A DNA stretch of 14,396 nt from Thermofilum sp. (GCA_020832965.1 JAJHRM010000039.1:1-14396); one strand, 5' to 3'. Positions 6,682-14,244 are shown, numbered from the stretch's first letter. Numbers and translations are program-made. The notes: generated by a model from the sequence alone, not told the origin.

Positions 6682-8937
6682 TCACCCATATCTGCGCGCG
6701 CTAGCTATTAATTTATATTTATTTAGCTTCCTAATATGATAAAATATTATTAATAATAAAGTGCTGGTTAAAGTGAAAATCCATATAATCAATCCTTTAA
6801 CCAAATATTTTTGAGGATCATAGAATATAACAGCATAGTATTCACCTTTAGCAGTATTAACATACCATCCATTTGCAAAACCGTTAACTATAGTATGAAT
6901 AATTTTTTCATTAGAAACCCTTTCTAAAAATAAAATCCATTGTGAATCATATATTTGACTGAAAACAATAAAAAATGATCCATTTGTTCTTATATATATC
7001 CTATAATAAGTAGGCGAAGATTCTAAAATTTTAATATCAGCTTCGGAAATACCTATTGCATTAAACCTATCATCGATAATATATGCTATATTTGAAGTAT
7101 TTATAGAGACATTAATTAAAGAAAACGTTTTTATAAATGAATCAGAATTATTAAGCCGAACTATTCTTAGTCCAGAGGCCGCGTAAATACGTGGCTTGAA
7201 GATAGTATCTGAAACCTCGTAGAGCGAAACACATTTACCTATCACTATTGGTTTCAGAAAATGTAAACTAGACAAATAATTTATTACGGCATTATAACCT
7301 GGATACTTTGAAATCCACACAGGATCAGATGGCAATGTATTATTAAATACGATTATATACGCGATATTAAATAAAGATAAAAGTGTTGGATATCTATGCA
7401 ACTCAAACGAATATATTATTTCAGCGACTTCGGCTCGAATATCATAGTAAGCTCTAGTTGAAATATACGGATATCTTACATGTATTGAATCGTGAGTTAT
7501 TACTCCCCATGGAGAGTTAAACAAGTCAGGTTGTTGACCCGCAGCTGGAACAAGATAATTTGATCGATGACATTCTGAAGGAACATACAATGGAAGCAAA
7601 GTCATAGGTATCGGAAGAATATACCCCCTCTTTTGCGCTTTCGCTATATAATTTATAGCAATAAAATAATCCTCTGACGGCTGAAAAATATCTAGCGTTG
7701 AATCATACATACTCTTCCTATATGTTAATCCCAAATCACCAGAGGCCCAAGGTAATAAGGTACTTATTATAAGGATACAAACAAATAATAATGTAACACT
7801 TCGTAGACGTAGAGATTGCCTGGAAATAAAATTATAAATCGCAAAAGTTGTTAATATTGATAACGAAAGAGACACGGGAATAGAATAATATTCAAAAGAC
7901 CTTAAAAACAAGAATACAGGAATCTTATATAAATAATCGAACACAATACCAATAAATAAGGGGCATGATAAACCGAGAAATATTAGGTAAGAGAAAAATG
8001 CCCATATTAAGAGAGAATTAAACCTTTTACTATTCAAAAAAATAGAAAATAAAAATAATAATGCACTAATTATTAAAATTATAAAAAATATTTGAAAATT
8101 ATACGGAACTGAAAGAATAAATGTTCCCCTTCGGTAAATATCCATCTGCCAAAATGAGAGAAAAGGTGAAGGTATGTTATATAAAGTAGCAAAAACAGAA
8201 ACCTTTCCTAAAAAGTTTTGCTCAAAAATTATAGGAAAGAAATATCCTAAATAGAAGGCAAATGAGGGAATAAAACTTAAAATAATTTTAGAAAAATTTT
8301 TTCTAAGAACAATTATAAAGTACAGTAAGGACATCATATAAACTAATATTGTTGCAGAAATAGAAGAAGACGAAATTAAAGTAATCGTAAAGTAAATAAA
8401 GAGAACAGATTTTATAGAAAGAGGTTCCTCATAGAAATAAATCATAGCATATATAGCTAATGGAAACAACGAATTAGCTAAAAGAACAGTCAAACTCCCA
8501 GCTAAAAGGAAATAGAAAGTAGATGGCCCAAATCCATAAATTATACTACATATAAAGAAATATAAAAGATTATGATTGTAATAATTATTAAATTTGCTTA
8601 AATAAATTAACAACAAAAACGCATTAAACCCCGAAACAACTGGTACTGCAAGTAGAAGTAATTTCTGTACGTATCGCGGTTCTCCAAATCTAGCGACATT
8701 AGAAAAAATGAACCAAGGTAAAGAATAACCATATAATCTCGGAAATCCAAGATCATCGTAATCCCACGCTTGCAACTCCCTACTAGCCGCAAATTCATAA
8801 TAAATAGAGAGCGTCGGATAATGCCAATCCCAATTATGCCCTATGAATCCATTATTAAAAAGGTATTGCCTCAACAAAATAGCAGAAAGTATTACATAAA
8901 ATAATAAACATATGAAGTATTTAAATACATATCTCAT
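6682..8937 (-). CDS. GT-C-like polytopic membrane glycosyltransferase, YfhO/AftD-like architecture
   Basis: A 751-aa integral membrane protein. The first helix is residues 7-25. A large non-cytoplasmic loop (26-90) contains HNWDWHYP (Asp37) and QAWDYDDLGFPRLYG (Asp59, Asp61, Asp62), the kind of acidic first-loop motif that serves as catalytic site in GT-C lipid-phosphosugar transferases. About ten further helices span 90-395. A soluble domain of about 310 residues follows (SLFNIAYIIVFNN, YEVSDTIFKPRIYAA, QIYDSQWILF, NGFANGWYV). One last helix lies at about 712-733, then a basic cytoplasmic tail. The order N-terminal multi-helix part, extracellular domain, final helix resembles YfhO and arabinofuranosyltransferase-like proteins. 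It would act outside the membrane using a polyprenyl- or dolichyl-phosphate sugar, which a DPM1-type enzyme encoded upstream could supply. It starts 1 base after the preceding GT2 stop. An alternating CG tract (6694-6701) encodes the tail Ala-Arg. The exact family assignment is tentative. Confidence 0.7.
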   Translation of the reverse strand: MRYVFKYFICLLFYVILSAILLRQYLFNNGFIGHNWDWHYPTLSIYYEFAASRELQAWDYDDLGFPRLYGYSLPWFIFSNVARFGEPRYVQKLLLLAVPVVSGFNAFLLLIYLSKFNNYYNHNLLYFFICSIIYGFGPSTFYFLLAGSLTVLLANSLFPLAIYAMIYFYEEPLSIKSVLFIYFTITLISSSSISATILVYMMSLLYFIIVLRKNFSKIILSFIPSFAFYLGYFFPIIFEQNFLGKVSVFATLYNIPSPFLSFWQMDIYRRGTFILSVPYNFQIFFIILIISALLFLFSIFLNSKRFNSLLIWAFFSYLIFLGLSCPLFIGIVFDYLYKIPVFLFLRSFEYYSIPVSLSLSILTTFAIYNFISRQSLRLRSVTLLFVCILIISTLLPWASGDLGLTYRKSMYDSTLDIFQPSEDYFIAINYIAKAQKRGYILPIPMTLLPLYVPSECHRSNYLVPAAGQQPDLFNSPWGVITHDSIHVRYPYISTRAYYDIRAEVAEIIYSFELHRYPTLLSLFNIAYIIVFNNTLPSDPVWISKYPGYNAVINYLSSLHFLKPIVIGKCVSLYEVSDTIFKPRIYAASGLRIVRLNNSDSFIKTFSLINVSINTSNIAYIIDDRFNAIGISEADIKILESSPTYYRIYIRTNGSFFIVFSQIYDSQWILFLERVSNEKIIHTIVNGFANGWYVNTAKGEYYAVIFYDPQKYLVKGLIIWIFTLTSTLLLIIFYHIRKLNKYKLIASARRYG
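6694..6701. repeat. Alternating (CG) tract, 8 bases
   Basis: GCGCGCGC within the last codons of the GT-C-like gene (encoding part of its ASARRYG tail), in DNA that is otherwise strongly AT-rich. Confidence 0.6.
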
Positions 8938-8938
8938 A

Positions 8939-9841
8939 TTAATCTGTCACTTTAGTACTTTCTGCAGAATATGTTATATCATAAATTTTTAATAAGAAAT
9001 TTTCTAACAATCTATATGATATTTTTAACAATACCCAAATAATTCCGTCAATAGGATCTTCAATCAATGTTTTAATAAACGATTTCATAAATAAACCAGT
9101 AGGAGTACGCCAGTAATTGTACATATATTTCCATTCAGGATATTCATTAACTAATTGTCGTTGTCCTATTTCAAATCTTGCATTTTCTATAATAAAATCT
9201 CTCCAGGATAAAGGTACTGTAAAATGAATACAAACCTCCGGATAATATATACTTTTAAGTCCATATTCTCTAACTTTAAAGAATATAAATGAATCTGGGT
9301 CTAACAAATGTTTTGGTATTTTGAATGTAAAATATTTACGCTTAGCAGCAAAGACTCGCCCTATGAGTATCCATTGTCCTGTGCTACGTAACCTATCCGT
9401 AAGTTTTACACCGAAGCACATCGCCCTCCCAATGAGAGTAGAAAACGATCTTTTAGTAGGGCAAAAACGCGGCGATACAACAGCTACATCATCTCTGTTA
9501 ATTAACACATCAATAAGTTTATCCAACTCTTTAGGATCAAAATCTATATCAGCATTAAGCCATATAAATACATCTCCCTTGCATTTTTCTACCAGAATAT
9601 TAAATGCCTCATTTACATTTTTGCGTTCTTTAAAGTAAATATGTCTAATAATTTTATAAACCTTAGCTATTTGATCTATAATTATAGGAGTACGATCGAG
9701 ACTACTATCCACTATAAGGATTTCTTCAACATTATATTTTGTATATTTCGCAAAAAGTAATACTTTCATTAGGAGTTTCCTTATATTTGCTTCTTCATTA
9801 TAACATGGAATTAATATACTCACAGTCAAATTCTTAGACAT
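8939..9841 (-). CDS. GT2 (GT-A fold) glycosyltransferase, 300 aa
   Basis: The product begins with the classical GT2 strand VSILIPCYNEEANI, followed by EILIVDSSLDRT at 40-51 for nucleotide binding and the DXD metal site NADIDF at 96-101 (Asp98, Asp100). Beyond the GT-A core, a region with CIHFTVPLSWRDFI and FEIGQRQ resembles the acceptor-side motifs of processive and membrane-associated GT2 enzymes. The C-terminal helices are hydrophobic in part (GIIWVLLKISYRLLENFLL) but not clearly membrane-spanning. It would add one sugar from a nucleotide donor to the lipid-linked glycan on the cytoplasmic side. The start ATG lies only 12 bases after the stop of a truncated GT2 remnant and has no clear Shine-Dalgarno. 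The AT-rich gene is followed 1 base later by the GT-C-like gene, so the two are coupled. The family is sure; donor and acceptor are unknown. Confidence 0.85.
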   Translation of the reverse strand: MSKNLTVSILIPCYNEEANIRKLLMKVLLFAKYTKYNVEEILIVDSSLDRTPIIIDQIAKVYKIIRHIYFKERKNVNEAFNILVEKCKGDVFIWLNADIDFDPKELDKLIDVLINRDDVAVVSPRFCPTKRSFSTLIGRAMCFGVKLTDRLRSTGQWILIGRVFAAKRKYFTFKIPKHLLDPDSFIFFKVREYGLKSIYYPEVCIHFTVPLSWRDFIIENARFEIGQRQLVNEYPEWKYMYNYWRTPTGLFMKSFIKTLIEDPIDGIIWVLLKISYRLLENFLLKIYDITYSAESTKVTD

Positions 9842-9853
9842 ATTTAAAAGGCA

Positions 9854-10036
9854 TTAACTAAGCGCGCGCGCGACAGTTCTATCCGATGAAAAAGCATCAA
9901 TAATTATTAATTCTATCTTTTCCTTTGGATAAATTTGTTCAGCGATAGAACGCAAACACTTTTCTAAGGTTTTTTCACTATTACGTGTAGGGATTATGAT
10001 AGAAATCTTTGGCAAGTCTAAGTTATAATCTTTCAT
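9854..10036 (-). pseudogene. Truncated GT2 glycosyltransferase remnant (N-terminal about 60 aa)
   Basis: The 60 residues are a good GT2 N-terminus: KISIIIPTRNSEKTLEKCLR, then EKIELIIIDAFSSDRT, which matches the nucleotide-binding strand. The frame then ends abruptly in VARALS and a stop, before any DXD motif. A functional GT2 domain needs about 200 residues or more, so this is a remnant. The last codons are an alternating CG tract (9862-9872) in otherwise AT-rich DNA. A similar tract lies near the end of the neighbouring GT4 remnant. It retains an ATG, preceded by GGTGG on the minus strand, so it may still be translated. Confidence 0.7.
9862..9872. repeat. Alternating (CG) tract, 11 bases
   Basis: A pure alternating G/C run in AT-rich DNA, at the truncated 3' end of the GT2 remnant. 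With its flank it shares 13 bases (TAAGCGCGCGCGC on the plus strand) with the tract at 10111-10120. Confidence 0.75.
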
Positions 10037-10063
10037 AAACCTGATGAAAATACCACCTTATTT

Positions 10064-10719
10064 TTAGTGAAGATTTTTCGCAATAATTTTAGAACAGACT
10101 TCTTTATTAAGCGCGCGCGCTCCATGTGGAACAAATAATATTTTTCTTTTATTAACACCATATTTCTGTAGTACAAAAACGTGTGAAAGGGAATGAACAA
10201 TAATCACATCAGAAAACCTACAAGTAAAATTATACACGTAATATAAACCTATTTTCACTATAAGCGGGGGGATAATAGAACCTATTTTTCCATACATTTC
10301 TTTAATAAATTTACGCGTGATCAATTCAGGGTCTAAAATTGTATGGAGTGTCGTTATACATGGTTTTCGGGCGAGGTATTTCACTAGCAATAGTAGGATA
10401 GGGGAAAAGAGGATTGTGAATGTATTTCCAAACATATTGAATTCATGTTGTATATGAACAATATGTACTCTTTGTTTGATAGAAAATAACGGTATTTGAA
10501 TGGGATAAAGGTAAGAAGTCCAACAAGGTACTACCTTAGTGTTGATTTCTGAAGGATTCTGTTCGTTCTTTCTGGAAAAAATATAAAAAATACGGGAAGA
10601 TTATAAAAACCGCGAACAAATTTTCTTGAATAATGCTCTTGTGGAAACCTAGTGACTAGCCCTACCTTCAGTATTTTATTCACGGGTAATTTTATTTCAT
10701 GAGATATATATTTCTGCAC
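10064..10719 (-). pseudogene. Degraded GT4 glycosyltransferase: one frameshift and C-terminal half missing
   Basis: Two reading frames together make a GT4 N-terminal domain. The first (GTG at 10719) gives LKVGLVTRFPQEHYS, a typical GT4 start, and runs into FFIFFP. The second, open from just before this point to 10064, gives SRKNEQNPSEINTKVVPCW, then VHIVHIQHEFNMFGN (the usual HxQHE motif), ITTLHTIL, DVIIVHSLSHVFVLQKYGV and ILFVPHG. Restoring one T in the T-runs at 10576-10590 joins the frames. The stop at 10064 comes about 20 residues after VPHG, so the whole C-terminal Rossmann domain with its EX7E motif is missing. The region between HYS and VFF is also shorter than usual. An alternating CG tract (10111-10120) lies just after VPHG. 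It is 120 bases downstream of the epimerase. A sequencing error could explain the frameshift but not the truncation. Confidence 0.75.
10111..10120. repeat. Alternating (CG) tract, 10 bases
   Basis: A pure alternating G/C run in AT-rich DNA, near the truncated end of the GT4 remnant, coding Ala-Arg-Ala on the minus strand. It shares 13 contiguous bases with the tract 249 bases away. Confidence 0.75.
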
Positions 10720-10753
10720 GTAACACGCGCTTTAGCAATGTTATAGGTCGAAT

Positions 10754-10765
10754 CTTATAATTAAG
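10754..10765 (-). promoter_or_regulatory. Possible TATA box ahead of the glycosyltransferase remnants
   Basis: The minus strand reads CTTAATTATAAG, with its centre about 40 bases before the GTG at 10719. The gap after the epimerase is the longest break between 10 and 13.7 kb, so an internal promoter here could drive the downstream genes. The surrounding DNA is AT-rich, which weakens the call. Confidence 0.3.
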
Positions 10766-10839
10766 TTATCCATATACATTACCAAGGATAATTAATTAAA
10801 GAAGTACATTTTTGATATTTCCCTCGGATGAAAGTCGAT

Positions 10840-11871
10840 TTAAAATGAAAAATACATTGATACCCAGTTTATTAGTTTTTTAATACCGCTTTCAAGCGAT
10901 ACCGTTGGTTCCCAATTTAGTAAGTTTTTAGCCTTATTTATATTTGAGACATAAATTTTCTGATCAGCAGGTCTCCAATCTGCAAATGATATTTTCGGGT
11001 TTAATCCAGTCATTCTTCTAAGCATTTCTAACAGCTCTAACAGAGATAACGAGTTTCTAGGTCCTCCTCCTATATTAAATACTTCATGCTTAAGGTTCGA
11101 GTTTAGAAATTTATCGAAAGCATCGACCAAATCTTTTACGTAAAGTACGTCTCTGACTTGCTTTCCATTTCCGTAAATTGTTATGGGTTTTCCGGTGAGG
11201 GTGGCTATGGCGAACCAGCTTACCCAGCCTTGGTCTTCGACTCCGAATTGCCTTTCTCCGTAGATGCAGCTCATTCTGAAGACGCCTGTTTTTAGGCCGT
11301 AGGTGTGCGCGTAGTCTTGGACGTAGATGTCGGCTGCCAGCTTTGAGCAGCCGTAGGGGGTGTGCCCGCATAGGTCTATCGGGAACGTTTCAGGTATTCC
11401 TTCTCTAAACTTTGGGTCGGCGTACTCGTACCTGGTTTCCTTCTCGATGACGGGTATTTTGTTCACGTTTTCCCCGTATACCTTGTTTGTCGACGTGAAG
11501 ATCACGCTCGCGTCCGCCAGTCTCGCCGCTTCTAGGACGTTGAACGTGCCTAGGGCGTTGATTTCGAAGTCTAACCTCGGATTGGTTATCGACGTGGTCA
11601 CAGCGACTTGCGCAGCGGTATGAACAATCGCATCGATACCTTTCGCAGCCTCTTTAACTTGCTCAAAGTTTCTAATATCGCCGTTAATCATTTTTATATT
11701 TTTGTATTTTTTAAGATAATTCCAATTATAAAGAGGGTCGCCCACAACTTTTTCTAATATTTTAGTTCTCGATAGATTATCAAAAACTATGACTTCGAAT
11801 CCCTTTTCAGCATAGTATTCAGCTACATGCGACCCCACAAATCCAGCTCCTCCTGTTACAAGTATTTTCAT
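10840..11871 (-). CDS. Extended SDR nucleotide-sugar epimerase, CDP-paratose 2-epimerase-like
   Basis: A 343-aa NAD-dependent extended short-chain dehydrogenase. The N-terminal MKILVTGGAGFVGSH has the NAD-binding GxxGxxG at 7-13. The catalytic segment is FTSTNKVYG (about 125-133) with Tyr173 and Lys177 of YGCSK. Further motifs are RMSCIYGERQFG, DQGWVSWF, GKQVRDVLYVKDLVDAF and the C-terminal GGGPRNSLSLLEL. The STNKVYG, GWVSWF and GKQVRD combination resembles CDP-paratose/tyvelose 2-epimerases more than GalE. No CDP-sugar synthesis genes are in the window, so the substrate could be another nucleotide sugar. The ATG at 11871, one base after the GT4 stop, puts the Rossmann strand at the N-terminus; GTG 11886 would add 5 residues and overlap the GT4. 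Base composition is mosaic: hand counts on 60-base lines give 27-37% G+C at the ends and 50-58% in the middle. Confidence 0.85.
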   Translation of the reverse strand: MKILVTGGAGFVGSHVAEYYAEKGFEVIVFDNLSRTKILEKVVGDPLYNWNYLKKYKNIKMINGDIRNFEQVKEAAKGIDAIVHTAAQVAVTTSITNPRLDFEINALGTFNVLEAARLADASVIFTSTNKVYGENVNKIPVIEKETRYEYADPKFREGIPETFPIDLCGHTPYGCSKLAADIYVQDYAHTYGLKTGVFRMSCIYGERQFGVEDQGWVSWFAIATLTGKPITIYGNGKQVRDVLYVKDLVDAFDKFLNSNLKHEVFNIGGGPRNSLSLLELLEMLRRMTGLNPKISFADWRPADQKIYVSNINKAKNLLNWEPTVSLESGIKKLINWVSMYFSF

Positions 11872-11872
11872 A

Positions 11873-13003
11873 TCAAATGCCTTCACACAAGTTATTATAA
11901 ACTTTCTCTATTACCTTGTTCATCAGCATTGCTGCTCTATCCCATGTGAATTTTAAAGCCTCTTTACGAGCATTCGTGGACATTTCTTCTCTTAATGTTT
12001 CATCAGACAAAATAGCGATTATACTTTTAGCTAGTGCATTTATGTTCTTAAAGGGAACTAAAAAGCCGGTAATGCTATGTTTGATCGAGTCTCTTAAGCC
12101 TGGAACATCGTAGCCAATAGAGGGGGTTCCACAGGCAGCTGCCTCAGTCACAGATATGCCCCAACCCTCTTTTGTCGATGGTAAGACGTGGACCCAAGCT
12201 TTTTGAAGAAATTCCCTCTTTCTCTCCCCTGTAACAAAAGGATAAAAATAAACCGATTGTGCCAAATTTAAAGCGTAAACCAGTTTCATTATGCGTTTCT
12301 CGTATTTTGTTCCTCTACAACCTACAATGTATAGTTTTGCATCTGGTATTTCTTTTTTAACGATTTTAAATGCTCTTACTAGATCGTCGACATTTTTATA
12401 AGGAACAATTCTATTTAAATAGAGAACACTTGGATATTTAGTTTTTTCTCCAGGAACATAAAAGTCGATATCTACCCCTGGCTTAATAACGTTTACTTTA
12501 TCATTGGAAAATCCTAAACTTATTAATTCAGATTTTATACTTTTGGAGAGCACAACAGAATGCATATCAATATAAAATTTCTTATAGATAAAGGGTTCAA
12601 TATTTTTAGCCATATATGCCATAGGTTTTGGAAGTATTTTATAAAATATTTCACCAGTAAGCTGAAAAATTAGAGCTACTTTTGGTAAATCATTAACATA
12701 GAGTGGTGTAAAGAAAGGAATTGTATTTATACTATCTATCACCAAGTCAGTTTCATTTTTAATTTTGTCAAAAATTTTTTTGGCCTTAATATAAACTGTA
12801 GTTTTATTCCCTTGTCTGATAATTCTTATTCCATCAATTTCCTCTTCGTTCTTGGCATTCCTGAATTTAGCTGCAAACAGAATAATCTCATGTCCTTCTT
12901 TAACTAACCTTTTAGCAATATTGTGAATATAAACTTCCGCACCTCCTGCTTCAGGATTCTTTATATCTCTCCAATTTAAAATTAGAATATTTAACCTTTT
13001 CAT
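11873..13003 (-). CDS. GT4 (GT-B fold) glycosyltransferase, 376 aa
   Basis: A complete two-domain GT4 enzyme. The N-terminal domain starts LNILILNWRDIKNPEAGGAE (Gly-rich donor/acceptor loop at 18-24) and contains LVIDSINTIPFF. The linker strand VNVIKPGVDIDFY (170-182) begins the C-terminal domain, which has VLYLNRIVPYKNVDDLVRAF, AKLYIVG and the EX7E motif (Glu279, Glu287) in STKEGWGISVTEAAACGTP, the nucleotide-sugar phosphate site. It retains configuration and would extend the lipid-linked glycan at the cytoplasmic face. The start ATG at 13003 has GGAAGG on the minus strand about 6 bases upstream. The gene follows the DPM1-type gene after 31 bases and is followed by the epimerase after 1 base, so all three probably share one transcript. 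The gene is AT-rich throughout, unlike its two neighbours. It is the intact counterpart of the GT4 remnant at 10.1-10.7 kb. Confidence 0.9.
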   Translation of the reverse strand: MKRLNILILNWRDIKNPEAGGAEVYIHNIAKRLVKEGHEIILFAAKFRNAKNEEEIDGIRIIRQGNKTTVYIKAKKIFDKIKNETDLVIDSINTIPFFTPLYVNDLPKVALIFQLTGEIFYKILPKPMAYMAKNIEPFIYKKFYIDMHSVVLSKSIKSELISLGFSNDKVNVIKPGVDIDFYVPGEKTKYPSVLYLNRIVPYKNVDDLVRAFKIVKKEIPDAKLYIVGCRGTKYEKRIMKLVYALNLAQSVYFYPFVTGERKREFLQKAWVHVLPSTKEGWGISVTEAAACGTPSIGYDVPGLRDSIKHSITGFLVPFKNINALAKSIIAILSDETLREEMSTNARKEALKFTWDRAAMLMNKVIEKVYNNLCEGI

Positions 13004-13034
13004 AATCCCTTCCTATATAAAAAGTAAAATTTAT

Positions 13035-13763
13035 TCATCGAATTGAACCTATTAAAAATCTCTGATAGTATTTATTAATTTTTAATCTGTACGCAATTCC
13101 TAATAAATCTTTCGCCATTCTAAATATTTCTTTTGGTTTGAATTGTTCTTCTAGCTGTAGTTTTACTGGTAGCTCGATTATCTTGTAGCCTAGGAGGTTG
13201 GCTACGGCTAGTAGCTCCGCGTCGAACGCGTATCGTTTGACGAATTGTGTTTTCATGATTTTTTCTAGGGCTTCTCTTTTGAATGCTTTTAGTCCTGTTT
13301 GCGTGTCCGTCACTTTCACTCCAATGAGCAGCCGGGTTAGCGCGTAGAAGCATTTGCTTAATATTTTTCTCGTGAAAGTTGTTTTGACTTTTGATTTTGG
13401 GTGCCACTTGGAGGCGATCGCTATGTCGGCTTTTTCGAGCGCTTTGAGGTAGGGGGGTAGGAGTTCTGGGGGTATTTCCAGGTCGCTGTCTATGAAGGCT
13501 ACTAGTTCGCCGGTGGAGTGCTGGAGACCTGTCTTGATGGCGGCTCCTTTTCCCATGTTTCGGGGGTGGCTGACGACTTTCACGTGGTTGTCGAGTGCGG
13601 CGCACTGGAGCGCTTTGTCCCTCGTCTTGTCCTTGCTTCCGTCGTCTACCACTATTATCTCGTATTCGTAGCCTGCTTTTCTCAGCGCGTTGCTCACCCT
13701 CTTGATCGCTTCCTCTATCGTTTCTTCCTCGTTGTAGGCTGGGAGTATGACTGATGCTTTCAG
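13035..13763 (-). CDS. DPM1-type GT2 glycosyltransferase (polyprenyl/dolichyl-phosphate sugar synthase-like), unusual start
   Basis: The full GT2 N-terminus KASVILPAYNEEETIEEAI is present only if translation begins upstream of the GTG at 13697. The frame has no ATG, GTG or TTG between that GTG and the preceding in-frame TAG. A CTG at 13763 would give exactly the expected start and a 242-aa protein. The core reads YEIIVVDDGSKDKT, NMGKGAAIKTGL, the metal site FIDSDLE, and DTQTGLKAFKREAL, the DxxxG(F/L)K motif of DPM1/dolichyl-phosphoglucose synthase relatives. There is no C-terminal membrane helix, as in soluble DPM1. It would charge polyprenyl or dolichyl phosphate with a sugar used by GT-C enzymes such as the 751-aa protein. 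The CTG overlaps the stop of a 30-residue ORF (CTGA), and a frameshift with that ORF is the alternative. Composition shifts from AT-rich (18% on the line at 13021) to GC-rich (55-65% upstream of 13200). Confidence 0.8.
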   Translation of the reverse strand: MKASVILPAYNEEETIEEAIKRVSNALRKAGYEYEIIVVDDGSKDKTRDKALQCAALDNHVKVVSHPRNMGKGAAIKTGLQHSTGELVAFIDSDLEIPPELLPPYLKALEKADIAIASKWHPKSKVKTTFTRKILSKCFYALTRLLIGVKVTDTQTGLKAFKREALEKIMKTQFVKRYAFDAELLAVANLLGYKIIELPVKLQLEEQFKPKEIFRMAKDLLGIAYRLKINKYYQRFLIGSIR

Positions 13764-13852
13764 GTGTTTTCTTTCCTGCTATGTTTCAAGCCTGCGCTCG
13801 AAGGTTTGAATGCTCTGTGCAGGGTGGATACTCTTTGGGGTTTACGTATCAT
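13760..13852 (-). CDS. 30-residue ORF joining the helical-protein gene to the GT2 (leader peptide or displaced N-terminus)
   Basis: The product MIRKPQRVSTLHRAFKPSSA plus ten more residues is basic and Ser-rich, with no known family. Its ATG overlaps the stop of the upstream gene (ATGA) and its TGA overlaps the CTG proposed as start of the GT2 (CTGA). It may be a coupling leader peptide, or the true N-terminal extension of the GT2 separated by a one-base indel near 13763. Confidence 0.35.
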   Translation of the reverse strand: MIRKPQRVSTLHRAFKPSSAGLKHSRKENT

Positions 13853-14244
13853 GTTGCCACCTCGGGCCAGTAGGCTTTTGGTGTGTTGAGTAGGGAGAGC
13901 CCCACCTGCATGGTCATCTTTATGTCGAGGAGCCACTCCAGGGCCTGGTAGTAGCCTAGGGAGAGGGCCTGCCTCACCCGCTGCTCGACTACCCGCATGC
14001 CGAGGGCGAGGGCTTGAGCCCTCCTCGCCAGGGAGGGTAGAACCTGGGTGATTATCTTGAAAAGGGTGGAGACTAGGGTGGGGCTCCTTATCACCGAGAA
14101 CGAGCAGGATATTTTGAGGATTGCCCGCTCCTCCGGGCTTAGCCTCCAGTACAAGCCGGTGCGCAGAGCTCGCTTGTAGGCGGCGCGCACCGCGCTGCCG
14201 TCGATGCACGCTGGAGTGGAGGCGAGCCCGGAGGGGCTATTCAT
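13849..14244 (-). CDS. Small helical protein of unknown function, 131 aa
   Basis: The sequence is soluble and nearly all helical: AAYKRALRTGLYWRLSPEER, then PTLVSTLFKIITQVLPSLA, RVVEQRVRQALSLGYYQALEWLL and a C-terminal TPKAYWPEVAT. No catalytic motif is visible and I cannot name the family. It is GC-rich like the left flank of the window, unlike the glycan genes downstream. I chose ATG 14244 over GTG 14253: a GGTGA ends 6 bases before the ATG, and a TATA-like box is centred about 29 bases upstream. Its stop overlaps the ATG of the 30-residue ORF, so it appears co-transcribed with the GT2. It may be a chromosomal neighbour rather than part of the glycan system. Confidence 0.6.
   Translation of the reverse strand: MNSPSGLASTPACIDGSAVRAAYKRALRTGLYWRLSPEERAILKISCSFSVIRSPTLVSTLFKIITQVLPSLARRAQALALGMRVVEQRVRQALSLGYYQALEWLLDIKMTMQVGLSLLNTPKAYWPEVAT

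Noticed and set aside
9842..10839. Insertion sequence responsible for the gene remnants
   Set aside because: No transposase fragment or terminal inverted repeats were seen; the fragments are all glycosyltransferase-like.
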